Of a stretch of DNA of 37,530 bases, positions 13,590-22,423 are shown piece after piece; the first letter of the stretch is position 1; the number at the start of each line of letters is the position of its first letter. Under the pieces are notes generated by a model. It was not told the DNA's origin and did no database searches. It saw nothing but the letters and a program-made list of their open reading frames with translations. This DNA comes from a virus. The DNA lies in the IMG/VR virus record IMGVR_UViG_3300028417_000011, positions 1 through 37,530 of that record, one strand, 5' to 3'. The translations under genes and the position numbers were made by a program.

Positions 13590-13916
13590 ATGCAAAGAGG
13601 CAAACAAAAATTATACAATCCCATTGTACCCAAGTCGGTTACTGCAACTGGTGAAAAAGGCAAACGAAATAAAAGCATAGAGGCTCGTAGAGATGCAATG
13701 GCGCATCGTTATTATTTTCACGCTACCATTAACCGTTATAGATACGATGATTGTTTAGTAAATCTATCTACCGAGTTCTTTTTACAGCCTGATACTATTG
13801 TAAACGAATTGCAATTACGTTTAGACCTTATCAATAATTTAGCAACTAATCAAACTACCACTTCAGAGCTTCGTAAAAAATACCCTTTTTATAACTGGGT
13901 ATCTAAACTGCTGTAG
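13590..13916 (+). CDS. Putative HTH protein, candidate late-gene activator
   Basis: This 108-residue basic protein contains ARRDAMAHRYYFHATINRYRYDDCLVNLSTEFFLQPDTIVNELQ. The second half of that stretch resembles a helix-turn-helix (DDCLVNLSTEFFLQPDTIVNEL), as in Mor/C-type activators, although overall similarity is weak. Similar proteins recur in Bacteroidetes Mu-like prophages. It sits at the junction between early and late regions, where Mu encodes Mor and C. Its own promoter follows a terminator. Its 3' end overlaps the convergent tail terminator gene by 14 nt. Confidence 0.5.
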   Translation: MQRGKQKLYNPIVPKSVTATGEKGKRNKSIEARRDAMAHRYYFHATINRYRYDDCLVNLSTEFFLQPDTIVNELQLRLDLINNLATNQTTTSELRKKYPFYNWVSKLL

Positions 13917-14337
13917 CTTCGTGGTAAGCAGTTTTAAAACTTGTACTGTTTACTTTGTAGGCATCAGGGCGTTGCTCTTCCAAATTATTAATTCGTGCTA
14001 AAGGATTGAATTCAGCAGTTCGCCAACCTTGAAATTTTGAATATAACTTATCAACTGTATCTAAATATTCTAAACTTTTTAAACGGTCAGCTTCAGCAGT
14101 TATATTGCTTGTATTTCCTGTAAAATCAAAGCATAACTTAATTGTTACAATAGCATTAACCAATTGTAAAGTGTTGTTAATATTTTCAGATTGCGGCACC
14201 TGTATAGTAACCAATGCTGCTGGAAACACTACTGGCGGTCTGTCATAATTCATTTGTCCTTTATCCCAATCTACCCAAGGTATTTCAGGAAAATCAACCG
14301 CCATTTTTTTTACAATCTCATTAAATATATTTTTCAT
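13903..14337 (-). CDS. Tail terminator / head-tail joining-like protein
   Basis: This 144-residue protein has PPVVFPAALVTIQV and LVNAIVTIKLCFDF strands, a helix, and a terminal EEQRPDAYKVNSTSFKTAY. These resemble small alpha-beta tail-completion proteins that cap the tail tube and join it to the head. It follows the gpG-like gene in the same leftward operon (2-nt gap), which is the usual neighbourhood. The identification rests on context and general shape. Confidence 0.5.
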   Translation of the reverse strand: MKNIFNEIVKKMAVDFPEIPWVDWDKGQMNYDRPPVVFPAALVTIQVPQSENINNTLQLVNAIVTIKLCFDFTGNTSNITAEADRLKSLEYLDTVDKLYSKFQGWRTAEFNPLARINNLEEQRPDAYKVNSTSFKTAYHEATAV

Positions 14338-14339
14338 AA

Positions 14340-14852
14340 TTACTCGGTGTTAAAATTTCGTGTTAAACGATCTATTAAAATGGCATTTAAAAATTTGCTA
14401 TGCCCCATATATTGCCTTTTTGGCATTCTATAATTTACATTCCTTGTGTGCGATTTTACTTTTACACTTCTACCAGTTCCCATAAAATTACTATTGGTAA
14501 ATGAGCGTACTTTAAATGCTCCCTTTACTTGCCCACCTGTGTTATGAATTTTCGCATACGGCACTTTAGTACTTCCAGCAGTTACGGTAACTAAAGATGG
14601 TTTAACTGTTGAAGGTCTAATAGAGCGCATTAAAATTCCTGCAGCTGTTAATATGCGCCCTTTACCTCTTGTTTTTTTAGCTGCATATTTAGGTTTTAAT
14701 GGTTTCCAAGGTTTTTTATCCCATTCTTGTGTTTTAAATCTATCCTGAAAAAATTCAACAGCAGTTTCAGCAACAATATTTGGCACAGCTACATCAAACT
14801 TATGATCAAACTTTTCAAACCAGTTATTAATATTTTGCTCGTTATTATTCAT
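14340..14852 (-). CDS. Phage virion morphogenesis protein (Mu gpG-like)
   Basis: This 170-residue protein matches the gpG / phage_tail_S type: a helical start, then WKPLKPKYAAKKTRGKGRILTAAGILMRSIRPSTVK, VPYAKIHNTGGQ, and a terminal PKRQYMGHS segment. The LxxxGxLxxSI...YAxIHxxGG...PxRxFLG layout is diagnostic of this family of head-tail connector or tail-completion proteins. It is encoded leftward, downstream of the portal fusion. Confidence 0.8.
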   Translation of the reverse strand: MNNNEQNINNWFEKFDHKFDVAVPNIVAETAVEFFQDRFKTQEWDKKPWKPLKPKYAAKKTRGKGRILTAAGILMRSIRPSTVKPSLVTVTAGSTKVPYAKIHNTGGQVKGAFKVRSFTNSNFMGTGRSVKVKSHTRNVNYRMPKRQYMGHSKFLNAILIDRLTRNFNTE

Positions 14853-14999
14853 TTATTCTTTTTTAACTATCTTTGTTTAAGTTATTTGAGTTAGTGAGGT
14901 TTGGCAAGCTCTAGCGGAGTAAGAGAGCTAAACTGTCTTTAAAGAGCGTTACTCATTTAATTAACTCCGCATTTAAACCCTGGTCTATTAGGCTAGGGT
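14853..14999 (-). other. Structured gap between portal fusion and gpG genes
   Basis: No gene is visible. AAACCCT (14975-14981) pairs with AGGGTTT (14995-15001), overlapping the portal-fusion stop codon; on the plus strand a run of T's follows. A second hairpin pairs AGCTCT (14908-14913) with AGAGCT (14924-14929). In the direction of transcription these would form a hairpin right after the stop, which could attenuate the two downstream genes. Confidence 0.45.
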
Positions 15000-17639
15000 T
15001 TATTTTTTACTAAAAACCAACAATCCTCTTCTAAACTTTGTGATTACTTTTTTACTTTCTCTAAGTGTAAACCAAGTACTTAGTTTAAGTTTACCTTTAC
15101 TAATATCTCCAATAGTAATAACGGTTTTATCGTTGTAAATCTTAATGTAAACTATGTCTTCTAACTCCTTACCATTTAACCAAACTTCATCAGGTGTATT
15201 TAAAGCTTCTTGCATAGCAGCTAGTAATTTAATTCTATCTTTCTTTTTGCCAACAGTATGCCTGTTAAAGTTTTTTTGATCAACAATTAAAGGCCGTTTG
15301 TTATAATCTCTTACAACAGGGTTGCTATTAAACAGTTCTAATTTTTTATAAAAATCAGTTGCCAAAGTATTTGTAATAGGCATTTTTGCCGTTGCCGCAT
15401 TTTTAATGTTGCTGTATTGCAACAAATTAAAATCTGCTGCTCCTAGGCTATTTAATAAAGATGAGGCCATAGTAGGCAGTTTATGTATGTATTGCTGGTT
15501 GGCTGTAAATATTTGACCAATTGCTCCACGATTAACACCCCAACCTTGCGCTTTTTCTTTTGCAAATGCTGGACTTGCCAAATATGCATCTACTTTAGCT
15601 CTATCTGCTGCCAATTTAGAAGGGTTAAATTCGTGACGCAATCTTGGTACAATATAGCATCTACAGTTCCATCCGTTTGGTGGGAATAGTTTTGCCCAGC
15701 GTGGATCATTGGCTGGTAATATTACCCCTTCTAACAATTGATGTGATTGCCTAACGTGGCCATCACCAGCTGTAGTGTATTTCCAATACGGAAAAACATC
15801 AACTTGAGCCATTAAACGGTGATAGGTTGCTGCTGACTCTCCTGTTAATATTGCGGTATTATATTCAGTTAATAACCAATCTTTATTAAATATTTCAACT
15901 TGCGCTTTTGCCAATCTGTAAAACTCATCATAACTTTTGGATTTCCTAAATAACTCATTTAATAGCTGTGCTTCAGCTAAATTCTTAGCACCAGCAAATT
16001 TGAAAATGTTTTGCTCAAATGCTGTAAGCAACACAGGATCATCAATTCCATATTCAAAGCTTGGTGCATAGTTTAAGGCAATAAAATCTTTATCCCAACC
16101 CTTTTTAAAGCCTTTTAATAAGGTTTTAACAGTATAATTAAACAAGTCAAAGTCAAAATGAGCTTTCCCTTTCGCTTCATACATTCGCTTTATAAATAAG
16201 TCGTTATTAAAACTAGTATCTAAAGTTAGTTTAATTGTGTGGTGATTTCCACAAGTCGCCCCAATCGTCTCCGTTGGGGCGGATTGAAAAAGCTTTATAA
16301 ATTGTTTCCAGTATTTAGCAACTAATTTTACTTCTTTCTCTTCAATATCATCATTTTTCTTACTAGGCTTAGCTTCTTTTTTAGCAGCTTTTTTTTCGGA
16401 CTGTTTTTGCCCTGGTACTTCAAGTTCAGTTTCCGTTGTTTTAGAGGCTTCCAGCTTGGCATTCTTTAAAGCTTCGTAATTTTCAGGCTTTGGAACTCCA
16501 TAGGTTTCATACCAAAAATCATCATCAATAGGAAGGTTTAAATCAGTTACCATAGATTTGTGCAACTCAAAGCTTTCCTTCGTAGTTAGTTTCGTTTCTT
16601 CACCTTGAATAATGAAGCTTCCACCTTGCGTATTAAAACCGTGAGCTTCCAATATTTTAATAAAACGACTGTTTAATGTTTTACGAACAAAATTAATATC
16701 ACTTTCGTGCTTGTTATTATCTTGATCGCTGTGCGTTTGCGATTGTGAATAACCACTTGAGTCGCTACTTTCAACAGTTTCAGTAGTTCCTAGCAAGGCT
16801 TTACTTATCTCTTTGTTTAAGAACTTTAAAAAGTCAGGATGAATAGTTGTGTTTGCACCATTACTCTCCAGTATATTAACTGTAGTTCCATCAGGTCTAA
16901 TAATAACACCACCAGCACCAATATCTAAGGAGGTTTGCAATTTTACTCTTTGTGCTTCATCAAAACCATCCCAAGTAGCATCAATAATTGGTCTTCCAAA
17001 AACTTGTACAAACATAGCGTAATCACCAAGTCCACCACGTTTTAAAATAGCATATTGCGCTGCAGAAACTAACAAACCTAAATCTTTAATCTCGCCAACT
17101 TCCATTACTGTTTTAGCATAAATACCTTCTCTAATATTTACACCTTCATCCGTTGTATAGTCAAATGCCACAATGCCAGTTTCAGGCCTATAATTTAAGC
17201 GAGGTAATAAGTTTGCTGTTACTTCCCATTTTTCATTATGACCTTTAAAAAACTGTGGCTCTAATATAGAATATCCCCAAAACTTAGAATTTACAATTTC
17301 TTTTACAATGGTTTCAAATCCAATAGAATCAATTAACTCATTAATTTCATCAACAGCTTCACCATCTTTATTTATAAATTGCCAGTTTGCGGTGGTGGCA
17401 GCATCAATACGTTTGCCTGTAACAGCAATTACATGTCCATCTTGAACTACATCAGCATATAAATCATACAACAAACTTCTTCTTGGATGTCTAGCTTCCG
17501 CATTTTGCACAGCACTTCTCCAATTAGGAATATCTTGTGTTGTCCTGTTTACTGGTCTAACTTCAATTTTTTGTATTACAATACTGTTTGGCGCACCAGC
17601 AGGAGCTTTCACATTTTTACTATCTTTATTTTTTTTCAT
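15000..17639 (-). CDS. Portal (Mu gp29/DUF935) + gpF head protein + PBECR-like nuclease fusion
   Basis: This 879-residue protein joins three modules. Residues ~1-405 match the DUF935 portal (RHPRRSLLYDLYADVVQDGHVIAVTGKRI...). A lysine-rich linker (~405-440) leads to an SPP1 gp7/gpF-like minor head domain (~460-690) ending in HVRQSHQLLEGVILP and NGWNCRCYIVPR, with the CxC near 658-660. Residues ~752-879 look like a phage-Barnase-EndoU-ColicinE5-RelE-like (PBECR) domain: NFNRHTVGKKKDRIKLLAAM...PDEVWLNG...YIKIYNDKTVITIGD. In Mu, gp29 and gpF are separate proteins (gp30 is gpF). The portal is the DNA gate of the head; gpF probably assists head assembly. The nuclease-like tail may be carried in the virion or act on host RNA; that is inference. 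Confidence 0.85.
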   Translation of the reverse strand: MKKNKDSKNVKAPAGAPNSIVIQKIEVRPVNRTTQDIPNWRSAVQNAEARHPRRSLLYDLYADVVQDGHVIAVTGKRIDAATTANWQFINKDGEAVDEINELIDSIGFETIVKEIVNSKFWGYSILEPQFFKGHNEKWEVTANLLPRLNYRPETGIVAFDYTTDEGVNIREGIYAKTVMEVGEIKDLGLLVSAAQYAILKRGGLGDYAMFVQVFGRPIIDATWDGFDEAQRVKLQTSLDIGAGGVIIRPDGTTVNILESNGANTTIHPDFLKFLNKEISKALLGTTETVESSDSSGYSQSQTHSDQDNNKHESDINFVRKTLNSRFIKILEAHGFNTQGGSFIIQGEETKLTTKESFELHKSMVTDLNLPIDDDFWYETYGVPKPENYEALKNAKLEASKTTETELEVPGQKQSEKKAAKKEAKPSKKNDDIEEKEVKLVAKYWKQFIKLFQSAPTETIGATCGNHHTIKLTLDTSFNNDLFIKRMYEAKGKAHFDFDLFNYTVKTLLKGFKKGWDKDFIALNYAPSFEYGIDDPVLLTAFEQNIFKFAGAKNLAEAQLLNELFRKSKSYDEFYRLAKAQVEIFNKDWLLTEYNTAILTGESAATYHRLMAQVDVFPYWKYTTAGDGHVRQSHQLLEGVILPANDPRWAKLFPPNGWNCRCYIVPRLRHEFNPSKLAADRAKVDAYLASPAFAKEKAQGWGVNRGAIGQIFTANQQYIHKLPTMASSLLNSLGAADFNLLQYSNIKNAATAKMPITNTLATDFYKKLELFNSNPVVRDYNKRPLIVDQKNFNRHTVGKKKDRIKLLAAMQEALNTPDEVWLNGKELEDIVYIKIYNDKTVITIGDISKGKLKLSTWFTLRESKKVITKFRRGLLVFSKK

Positions 17640-17660
17640 TAATAAGCTTTTAAAAGGTTT

Positions 17661-18068
17661 TTAATAAGATGTTTCTCTTTTCGCATCGCTTGAAACGTGA
17701 AATAAAGTATCTTTAGTTTCATCGGTATTTAATGGCCAACCATCAGGCACTATTTTACCATTTTGTATTTTGCCAAGATTTGCAATAGCTTGTTTGTAAC
17801 GGCTTTCTCTAAACTCCATATCCGCATTTGCATTTGCTAAGGTTATAAAATGCCACGTAGCCATATCCTTTAACCACATTAATAAAGTTTTATCTCTACT
17901 GCTACCTGTTTCTCCAAAAATAGTTGCAATATCGTATCGGCTTAAATAGCCTTTTGCTTCTCCTTCAGCAGCTGCAATAGCTTCTGCCATTAGTTCAGCA
18001 TCGCCTCGGCTAATAACAGTAATTTGTTCAGTATATAAATGTGTTTTTAAATCGGCTTCTAATAACAT
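17661..18068 (-). CDS. Mu gp36-like protein (DUF1320)
   Basis: This 135-residue protein fits DUF1320: LLEADLKTHLYTEQITVISRGD, EAIAAAEGEAKGYLSRYDIATIF, then a KTLLMWLKDMATWHFI helix and a W-P segment near the end (DGWPL). In Mu gp36 lies among the head genes and is thought to help head-tail connection. It sits between the terminase and the portal fusion in the leftward operon. Confidence 0.8.
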   Translation of the reverse strand: MLLEADLKTHLYTEQITVISRGDAELMAEAIAAAEGEAKGYLSRYDIATIFGETGSSRDKTLLMWLKDMATWHFITLANANADMEFRESRYKQAIANLGKIQNGKIVPDGWPLNTDETKDTLFHVSSDAKRETSY

Positions 18069-18070
18069 AA

Positions 18071-19573
18071 TTAATAGTATTTATTTGATTGGTTTCTATT
18101 TCCTTTGCGAGTTTCAATTTTACCAGCATCGGCACTTGTTTTACTATCGATAATCCACTTAGCACCCTCAACAGCATCAGGAGCATCATCATTGGCTTTA
18201 CTTTTAGGACTTAATGCTAAAAATTGTCCTTCCGTATTTACCATGTGATCTGTGTCTTTTATTTTTTCATTAAATATAAGTTTGCCCATACGGTTTAATG
18301 GCTCTAAGCTACTTTCGATTCTATGAAATTTATCAGGCTTTTTACGTTCATCAGCTTTTGGGTGAATTGATATTCCGTGGCGTTTATTAGCTGCTACTAT
18401 TTCTAATTTAATAGGATCATCAATCCAAGGCCATTCAATCATATAGTACACAGGCAATTTTTTACCAAACTCTTTCTCAATTTCATAATTCCAGTCGAGC
18501 ATTTCAGCTGTGGTAACTTGCCCACAATACATATTTAAAACGTGGTACTCATCTTTCCAACGTCCTAATAAGCAAGTAGCTTTGTAATCTCCTTTTTTCT
18601 TGTACGATGGATCTGTGTAAGCAACTAAAAATTTGTACTGGTTAATTGGTTTCATTTTACTGTACACCAATTTTTTAAATACTTTACCATTTACAATAGG
18701 TGTATTGAAATATTCTTTTTGTTGTGAAGCCCAACTAATTTTACTTAAAGCTCTGTCAATTAACTCTTCCGTGTTTTTTTGAGGCCAAGTACTTTCACCA
18801 TCTTTATTTCTAATGTTTACAATCTCGTATTTATCAGCCATTTTCATAGCGTTTTTAATACAACAATGTTCTGCTATAATGTTTCCACAAAATATAATTA
18901 ACATAGGCTTAGAGATGGAACGAGTTGCATAAACAGCTTGCTCAAACCATTCCCATTTCTGATCAACAATATCAGGGTTACGGCAATCAACATCTGTATC
19001 AAAATCATCCATTAAAACAACATCAGGCCGTACTTCCTCGTTCCTAGATCCCCTAGGTGATTGCCCAGCACCAATTGCAACAAAAGAGCATCCACCTTTA
19101 GTTATAAATGCTTTCTCTTCCCAATCGCCATAAGTAGCTTGTTTGCCATAGTCATTTATAATTCGCTGGTTACTTTCAAAGTTAATTTTATAAGGCTTTA
19201 GTAATTTAATAGCACTATCAGCATTGGCAGAAATTAATAGAACTGATCGCTTTTTTTTGGTTAAAGCTAGTTTTATAACTTCCATCATTGTACGAGCTGA
19301 CTTTGCCAGTTCCCTGCTCCAAGGTCTTACTTCGTACCATTCAGGATTATTCATAACTCTGTTAGTACTTCTAATATGAAAGGTAGCAGGATTTGAAGAG
19401 TAATAATTTGGAAAGTAATATTTAAACCACGCTTCGTGGTTGGCTTCTAAGCGTTTAATACGTTTTAATTTTGCTTCTTGAGTTTCTGCCAAATCAACAA
19501 CAGTAGAACGTTGTAAATCTTTAACGTACTTATCCCAAAATGCAACGGCTTTATTATCACTTGCTATGCTCAT
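18071..19573 (-). CDS. Terminase large subunit (Mu gp28-like)
   Basis: This 500-residue protein is the packaging motor ATPase and nuclease. A DEAD-type start (NHEAWFKYYFPNYY...VRPWSRELAKSARTMMEVI, 83-100) takes the place of the Walker A, which is degenerate. Walker B is VVLMDD at 185-190, followed by FDTD. The C-terminal RNase H-like nuclease begins near LVAYTDPSYKKKGDYKATCLLGRW and includes a DDAPDAVEGA motif near the end that supplies metal-binding acids. It overlaps the small subunit gene by one base. Confidence 0.9.
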   Translation of the reverse strand: MSIASDNKAVAFWDKYVKDLQRSTVVDLAETQEAKLKRIKRLEANHEAWFKYYFPNYYSSNPATFHIRSTNRVMNNPEWYEVRPWSRELAKSARTMMEVIKLALTKKKRSVLLISANADSAIKLLKPYKINFESNQRIINDYGKQATYGDWEEKAFITKGGCSFVAIGAGQSPRGSRNEEVRPDVVLMDDFDTDVDCRNPDIVDQKWEWFEQAVYATRSISKPMLIIFCGNIIAEHCCIKNAMKMADKYEIVNIRNKDGESTWPQKNTEELIDRALSKISWASQQKEYFNTPIVNGKVFKKLVYSKMKPINQYKFLVAYTDPSYKKKGDYKATCLLGRWKDEYHVLNMYCGQVTTAEMLDWNYEIEKEFGKKLPVYYMIEWPWIDDPIKLEIVAANKRHGISIHPKADERKKPDKFHRIESSLEPLNRMGKLIFNEKIKDTDHMVNTEGQFLALSPKSKANDDAPDAVEGAKWIIDSKTSADAGKIETRKGNRNQSNKYY

Positions 19574-20031
19574 TATAATTTACTTTTTACAAAACCATCA
19601 ACATAAACACTTAGTTCTTGCGCCTTTTTTAAATCTACTTTTCTAACAAAATCAAGTAGTCCTGAACAGGCTTGAATAATCTCAGGTACTGAAGCTTCCT
19701 TTTCTAGTGTATCAATGTCTTTTAATAATTTCCTGCGAGCATCCGCTTCTTTAGAATCTGCAAATCGTTTCCCAGCATCTCTACCTCTAATAACTTCATT
19801 TAAAGCTTCCAGCTCTTCATATAGATTTGCTAATTGTTCTTGCCTTGTTAGTAAAATATTTTTTTGGAGTTTATCCCATTTACCCTCAGCATTCCATTTA
19901 TTAATTGTAGTTGCTGAAATGCCTGTACGTATTGCGGCTTCTTTTTGTGTTAAGCCCTCTCTAGTTATTAGAATTTTAGCATAATCTTTTAGCTGTTCTA
20001 ATTCCTTTTTTGTTCTCTTTTTAGCTGCCAT
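19573..20031 (-). CDS. Terminase small subunit (HTH type)
   Basis: This 152-residue protein has a helix-turn-helix at ~20-50 (TREGLTQKEAAIRTGISATTINKWNAEGKW) and helical regions after it (LLTRQEQLANLYEELEALNEVI). This is the usual build of small terminase subunits, which recognise DNA for packaging. It is the first gene of the leftward head operon and abuts the large subunit. I use the ATG at 20031; an in-frame TTG 9 nt upstream is possible. Confidence 0.75.
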   Translation of the reverse strand: MAAKKRTKKELEQLKDYAKILITREGLTQKEAAIRTGISATTINKWNAEGKWDKLQKNILLTRQEQLANLYEELEALNEVIRGRDAGKRFADSKEADARRKLLKDIDTLEKEASVPEIIQACSGLLDFVRKVDLKKAQELSVYVDGFVKSKL

Positions 20032-20219
20032 ATATAGCAAAATTGCACCTTATACTGCTAGCTTAAAAATTGAATTTTTGTAAGCATACATCTAGCTACA
20101 TACATAGCCTACACTAAGCGTATTACTTAATAATATCTAATTTTTTTTAGGGGTAAAAGCATCTTTAATTTGTTGTGAAGTTTGATGAAAATCATATTAA
20201 AAACCAAGTAAAATGTACT
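20032..20219. promoter_or_regulatory. Divergent late promoter region
   Basis: This 188-bp gap separates the leftward packaging genes from the rightward head genes. No clean TAnnTTTG box is seen on either strand. The features that stand out are the palindrome AAAAATTGAATTTTT (about 20069-20083) and TAGCTACATACATAGCC repeats near 20093. Absence of a consensus box fits promoters that need a phage activator, as Mu late promoters do. This is inference. Confidence 0.45.
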
Positions 20220-21236
20220 ATGAAAGTATCAAGTAAACGCTTTGTAATCTCAACAGAGACTAAAAATAAGAATGGCTTTAGAGTAAGAACTGAAGGGATT
20301 GGTTTAGAGGCTTTTAATTCTAATCCATTAATGCTATGGATGCATAAACGTCCTGAAGGTAAAAGTAAAGATGAAATATTGCCAATTGGGAATATAGTTG
20401 AAATTGAGCTTTCAGATGGCAAACTAACAGGAAAACTTGCTTTTGATGAAACTGATGCTTTTGCATTAAGCTTGTATGAAAAGGTTGAAAATGGCACACT
20501 TAGAATGGTAAGTGCTGGTTTATTGCCTTTAACGTGGAGTGAAGATATGAATGGCGAAATATGGTTAGAAACTTCCACACTATTTGAAGTTAGTTTAGTT
20601 GATATAGGCTCAAACGCTGAAGCCCTTGCCGTTACACTGTACCAAAAAGAAAAAGACAAATTTATTACCCTTTCCTATAACGAAATTTATAACACAAATT
20701 TAAAACCTGATAATACCATGAAATTAATTCAATTAAATGCACCTGAAGTATTGCCGTTATTAAAATTGGCAGATACAGCAACGCCAGCTGAAGTACAAGC
20801 AGCTATTAGCAAACTTGTAACATTAGCTGCAAAGGCAGAAACAGCTGAAGCCAGTGTTGTAACACTAACTGCTGAAAGAGATGACTTTAAAACAAAGTTT
20901 GAAGCTGAACAAGCGAAAGAACAAACCGCTAAAGTAATTGCGCTTGTCTCTAAAGCTGTTGAAGATCGTAAGATTGTTGAAGGTGAAAAAGAAAACTACA
21001 TAAAATTGGGAACTGCTGATTTTAAAAGTACAAAAGCCATTTTAGATGGTATGACTGGAAGCAAAAAAGTTACAGACCAGTTAACTGGTGATGAAAAACT
21101 TTCAGCAGATTTCACAAAACTAAGCTGGAGTGAACTAGAAGCAAAAAATATGCTTGTAACCTTAAAGGCGAAAGATATGCCACTGTTTAAGGAGAAGTTT
21201 AAAGCGGAATTTAACACCGAGTACAAAGAAAACTAG
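20220..21236 (+). CDS. Prohead protease fused to scaffold
   Basis: This 338-residue protein has an N-terminal ~165 residues matching HK97-type prohead proteases: catalytic His42 in LWMHKRPEG and Ser98 in MVSAGLLP, plus the FEVSLVDIGSNAEA strand. The remainder is a helical scaffold-like region (KLVTLAAKAETAEASVVTLTAERDDFKTKFEAEQ) ending in a lysine-rich tail. Mu gpI combines the two functions the same way. The protease matures the capsid and removes scaffold. I start at the ATG at 20220; an in-frame GTG at 20175 adds 15 residues unlikely to be coding. It lies just before the capsid gene. Confidence 0.85.
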   Translation: MKVSSKRFVISTETKNKNGFRVRTEGIGLEAFNSNPLMLWMHKRPEGKSKDEILPIGNIVEIELSDGKLTGKLAFDETDAFALSLYEKVENGTLRMVSAGLLPLTWSEDMNGEIWLETSTLFEVSLVDIGSNAEALAVTLYQKEKDKFITLSYNEIYNTNLKPDNTMKLIQLNAPEVLPLLKLADTATPAEVQAAISKLVTLAAKAETAEASVVTLTAERDDFKTKFEAEQAKEQTAKVIALVSKAVEDRKIVEGEKENYIKLGTADFKSTKAILDGMTGSKKVTDQLTGDEKLSADFTKLSWSELEAKNMLVTLKAKDMPLFKEKFKAEFNTEYKEN

Positions 21237-21300
21237 CAGCTACAAATAGATGCTTTATTAATAAAAAAGGAAACCTAAAAATTATTTAAAAAACCGAAAG

Positions 21301-22422
21301 ATGAAACACATGAAATTCAATTTAAAGAACTACTTATTTAACGTAGTAATGCTTTTATTTGTAGCCGCATTTTTTATGCCAATTACTCCAGCTGTAGCAG
21401 TTGGATCAGCAGCTACTGCATTTGTTACAGGAACAGTATTAAGTGCTGTACCTACAATTAACTTATCAATGATGGCCATTCAGGTCGAAATTTGGCAAAA
21501 TCATATAGAACAAGAATTGTTTAAAGATAATGGCTTTTTACGATTTAGTTGGAATGCAGATAATAACGTAATTAACTCTAAGGCCGTTCATATTCCACAG
21601 TCAGGTGGTAGCGGAAACGTAGTTAAAAATAGATCTACTTTACCAGCAACAATTCGCAAAAGAACAGATACAGATGTTATTTATTTGCTAGATGAATTTA
21701 CAACCGATCCTGTTGTGATTCCAAATGCAGATACACACGAATTAAGTTACGATAAACGTAACTCAGTATTAGGTGAAGACCGTGACAAATTAGTAGAGGC
21801 TGTGGCTGATGAAACTATTTACAACTGGTTAAGATCTCCTGTTTGGAATTCTTACGGTGCAACGGTATTACCAGCTGCAAGTATTTTACCAACAACTGGT
21901 GCAGCTGTTCCAGCAACAGCACCTGCTGCTACAGGAAACCGTAAAGCAGCCACCTTGAAAGATTTACAGACTGTTAAAACATTCTTGAAAAATCAAAAAA
22001 GATGGCACGAAGGTAAAATGTTTGGTATGTTAACGCCAAGTATGGAAGCTGAGTTATTCCCAGCTGACAGCGTTATTACAGCTACTTATATGCAATCTGT
22101 TACGGAAGCTGAGCGTAGAGAAGGTGTAATTTATAAAGTGCAAGGCTTTAAGTTAATGACTCGTAGCTCTGTTACAAGAATTCAAACGGATGGCACTATT
22201 ATTCCTATTGATGCAGTAGGAGCAACTACAGATGATGAAGCTTCATTATTTTGGTATAAAGATGCTGTAGAGTTTGCATTTGGTGGTGTAGAAGCATTTG
22301 AAGACTTAAAAAATCCTACTATGTACGGTGATGTTTATTCATTCTTAGCTCGTACAGGATCAAGAGCCAGACGAACAAACTATGAAGGTATTGCTCTTTT
22401 GAGACAAGTAGTATCTGTATAG
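21301..22422 (+). CDS. Major capsid protein with hydrophobic N-terminal leader
   Basis: This 373-residue protein matches the major head protein of Bacteroidetes Mu-like phages: MAIQVEIWQNHIEQELFKDN, HIPQSGGSGNVVKNRS, and the central DKLVEAVADETIYNWL with a conserved C-terminal FGGVEAFEDLKNPTMYGDVYSFLARTGS. An unusual leader of ~50 residues precedes the usual MAIQVE start. It begins MKHMKFNLKNYLFNVVMLLF and runs into a strongly hydrophobic, alanine-rich part ending near AVAVGSAATAFVTGTV. The leader looks like a signal peptide or membrane segment; a role in assembly with later cleavage by the upstream protease is inferred. Confidence 0.88.
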   Translation: MKHMKFNLKNYLFNVVMLLFVAAFFMPITPAVAVGSAATAFVTGTVLSAVPTINLSMMAIQVEIWQNHIEQELFKDNGFLRFSWNADNNVINSKAVHIPQSGGSGNVVKNRSTLPATIRKRTDTDVIYLLDEFTTDPVVIPNADTHELSYDKRNSVLGEDRDKLVEAVADETIYNWLRSPVWNSYGATVLPAASILPTTGAAVPATAPAATGNRKAATLKDLQTVKTFLKNQKRWHEGKMFGMLTPSMEAELFPADSVITATYMQSVTEAERREGVIYKVQGFKLMTRSSVTRIQTDGTIIPIDAVGATTDDEASLFWYKDAVEFAFGGVEAFEDLKNPTMYGDVYSFLARTGSRARRTNYEGIALLRQVVSV

Positions 22423-22423
22423 T

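Noticed and set aside
20192-20659. Long minus-strand frame opposite the prohead protease
   Set aside because: It is antisense to catalytic protease motifs and its composition is serine-rich shadow coding.
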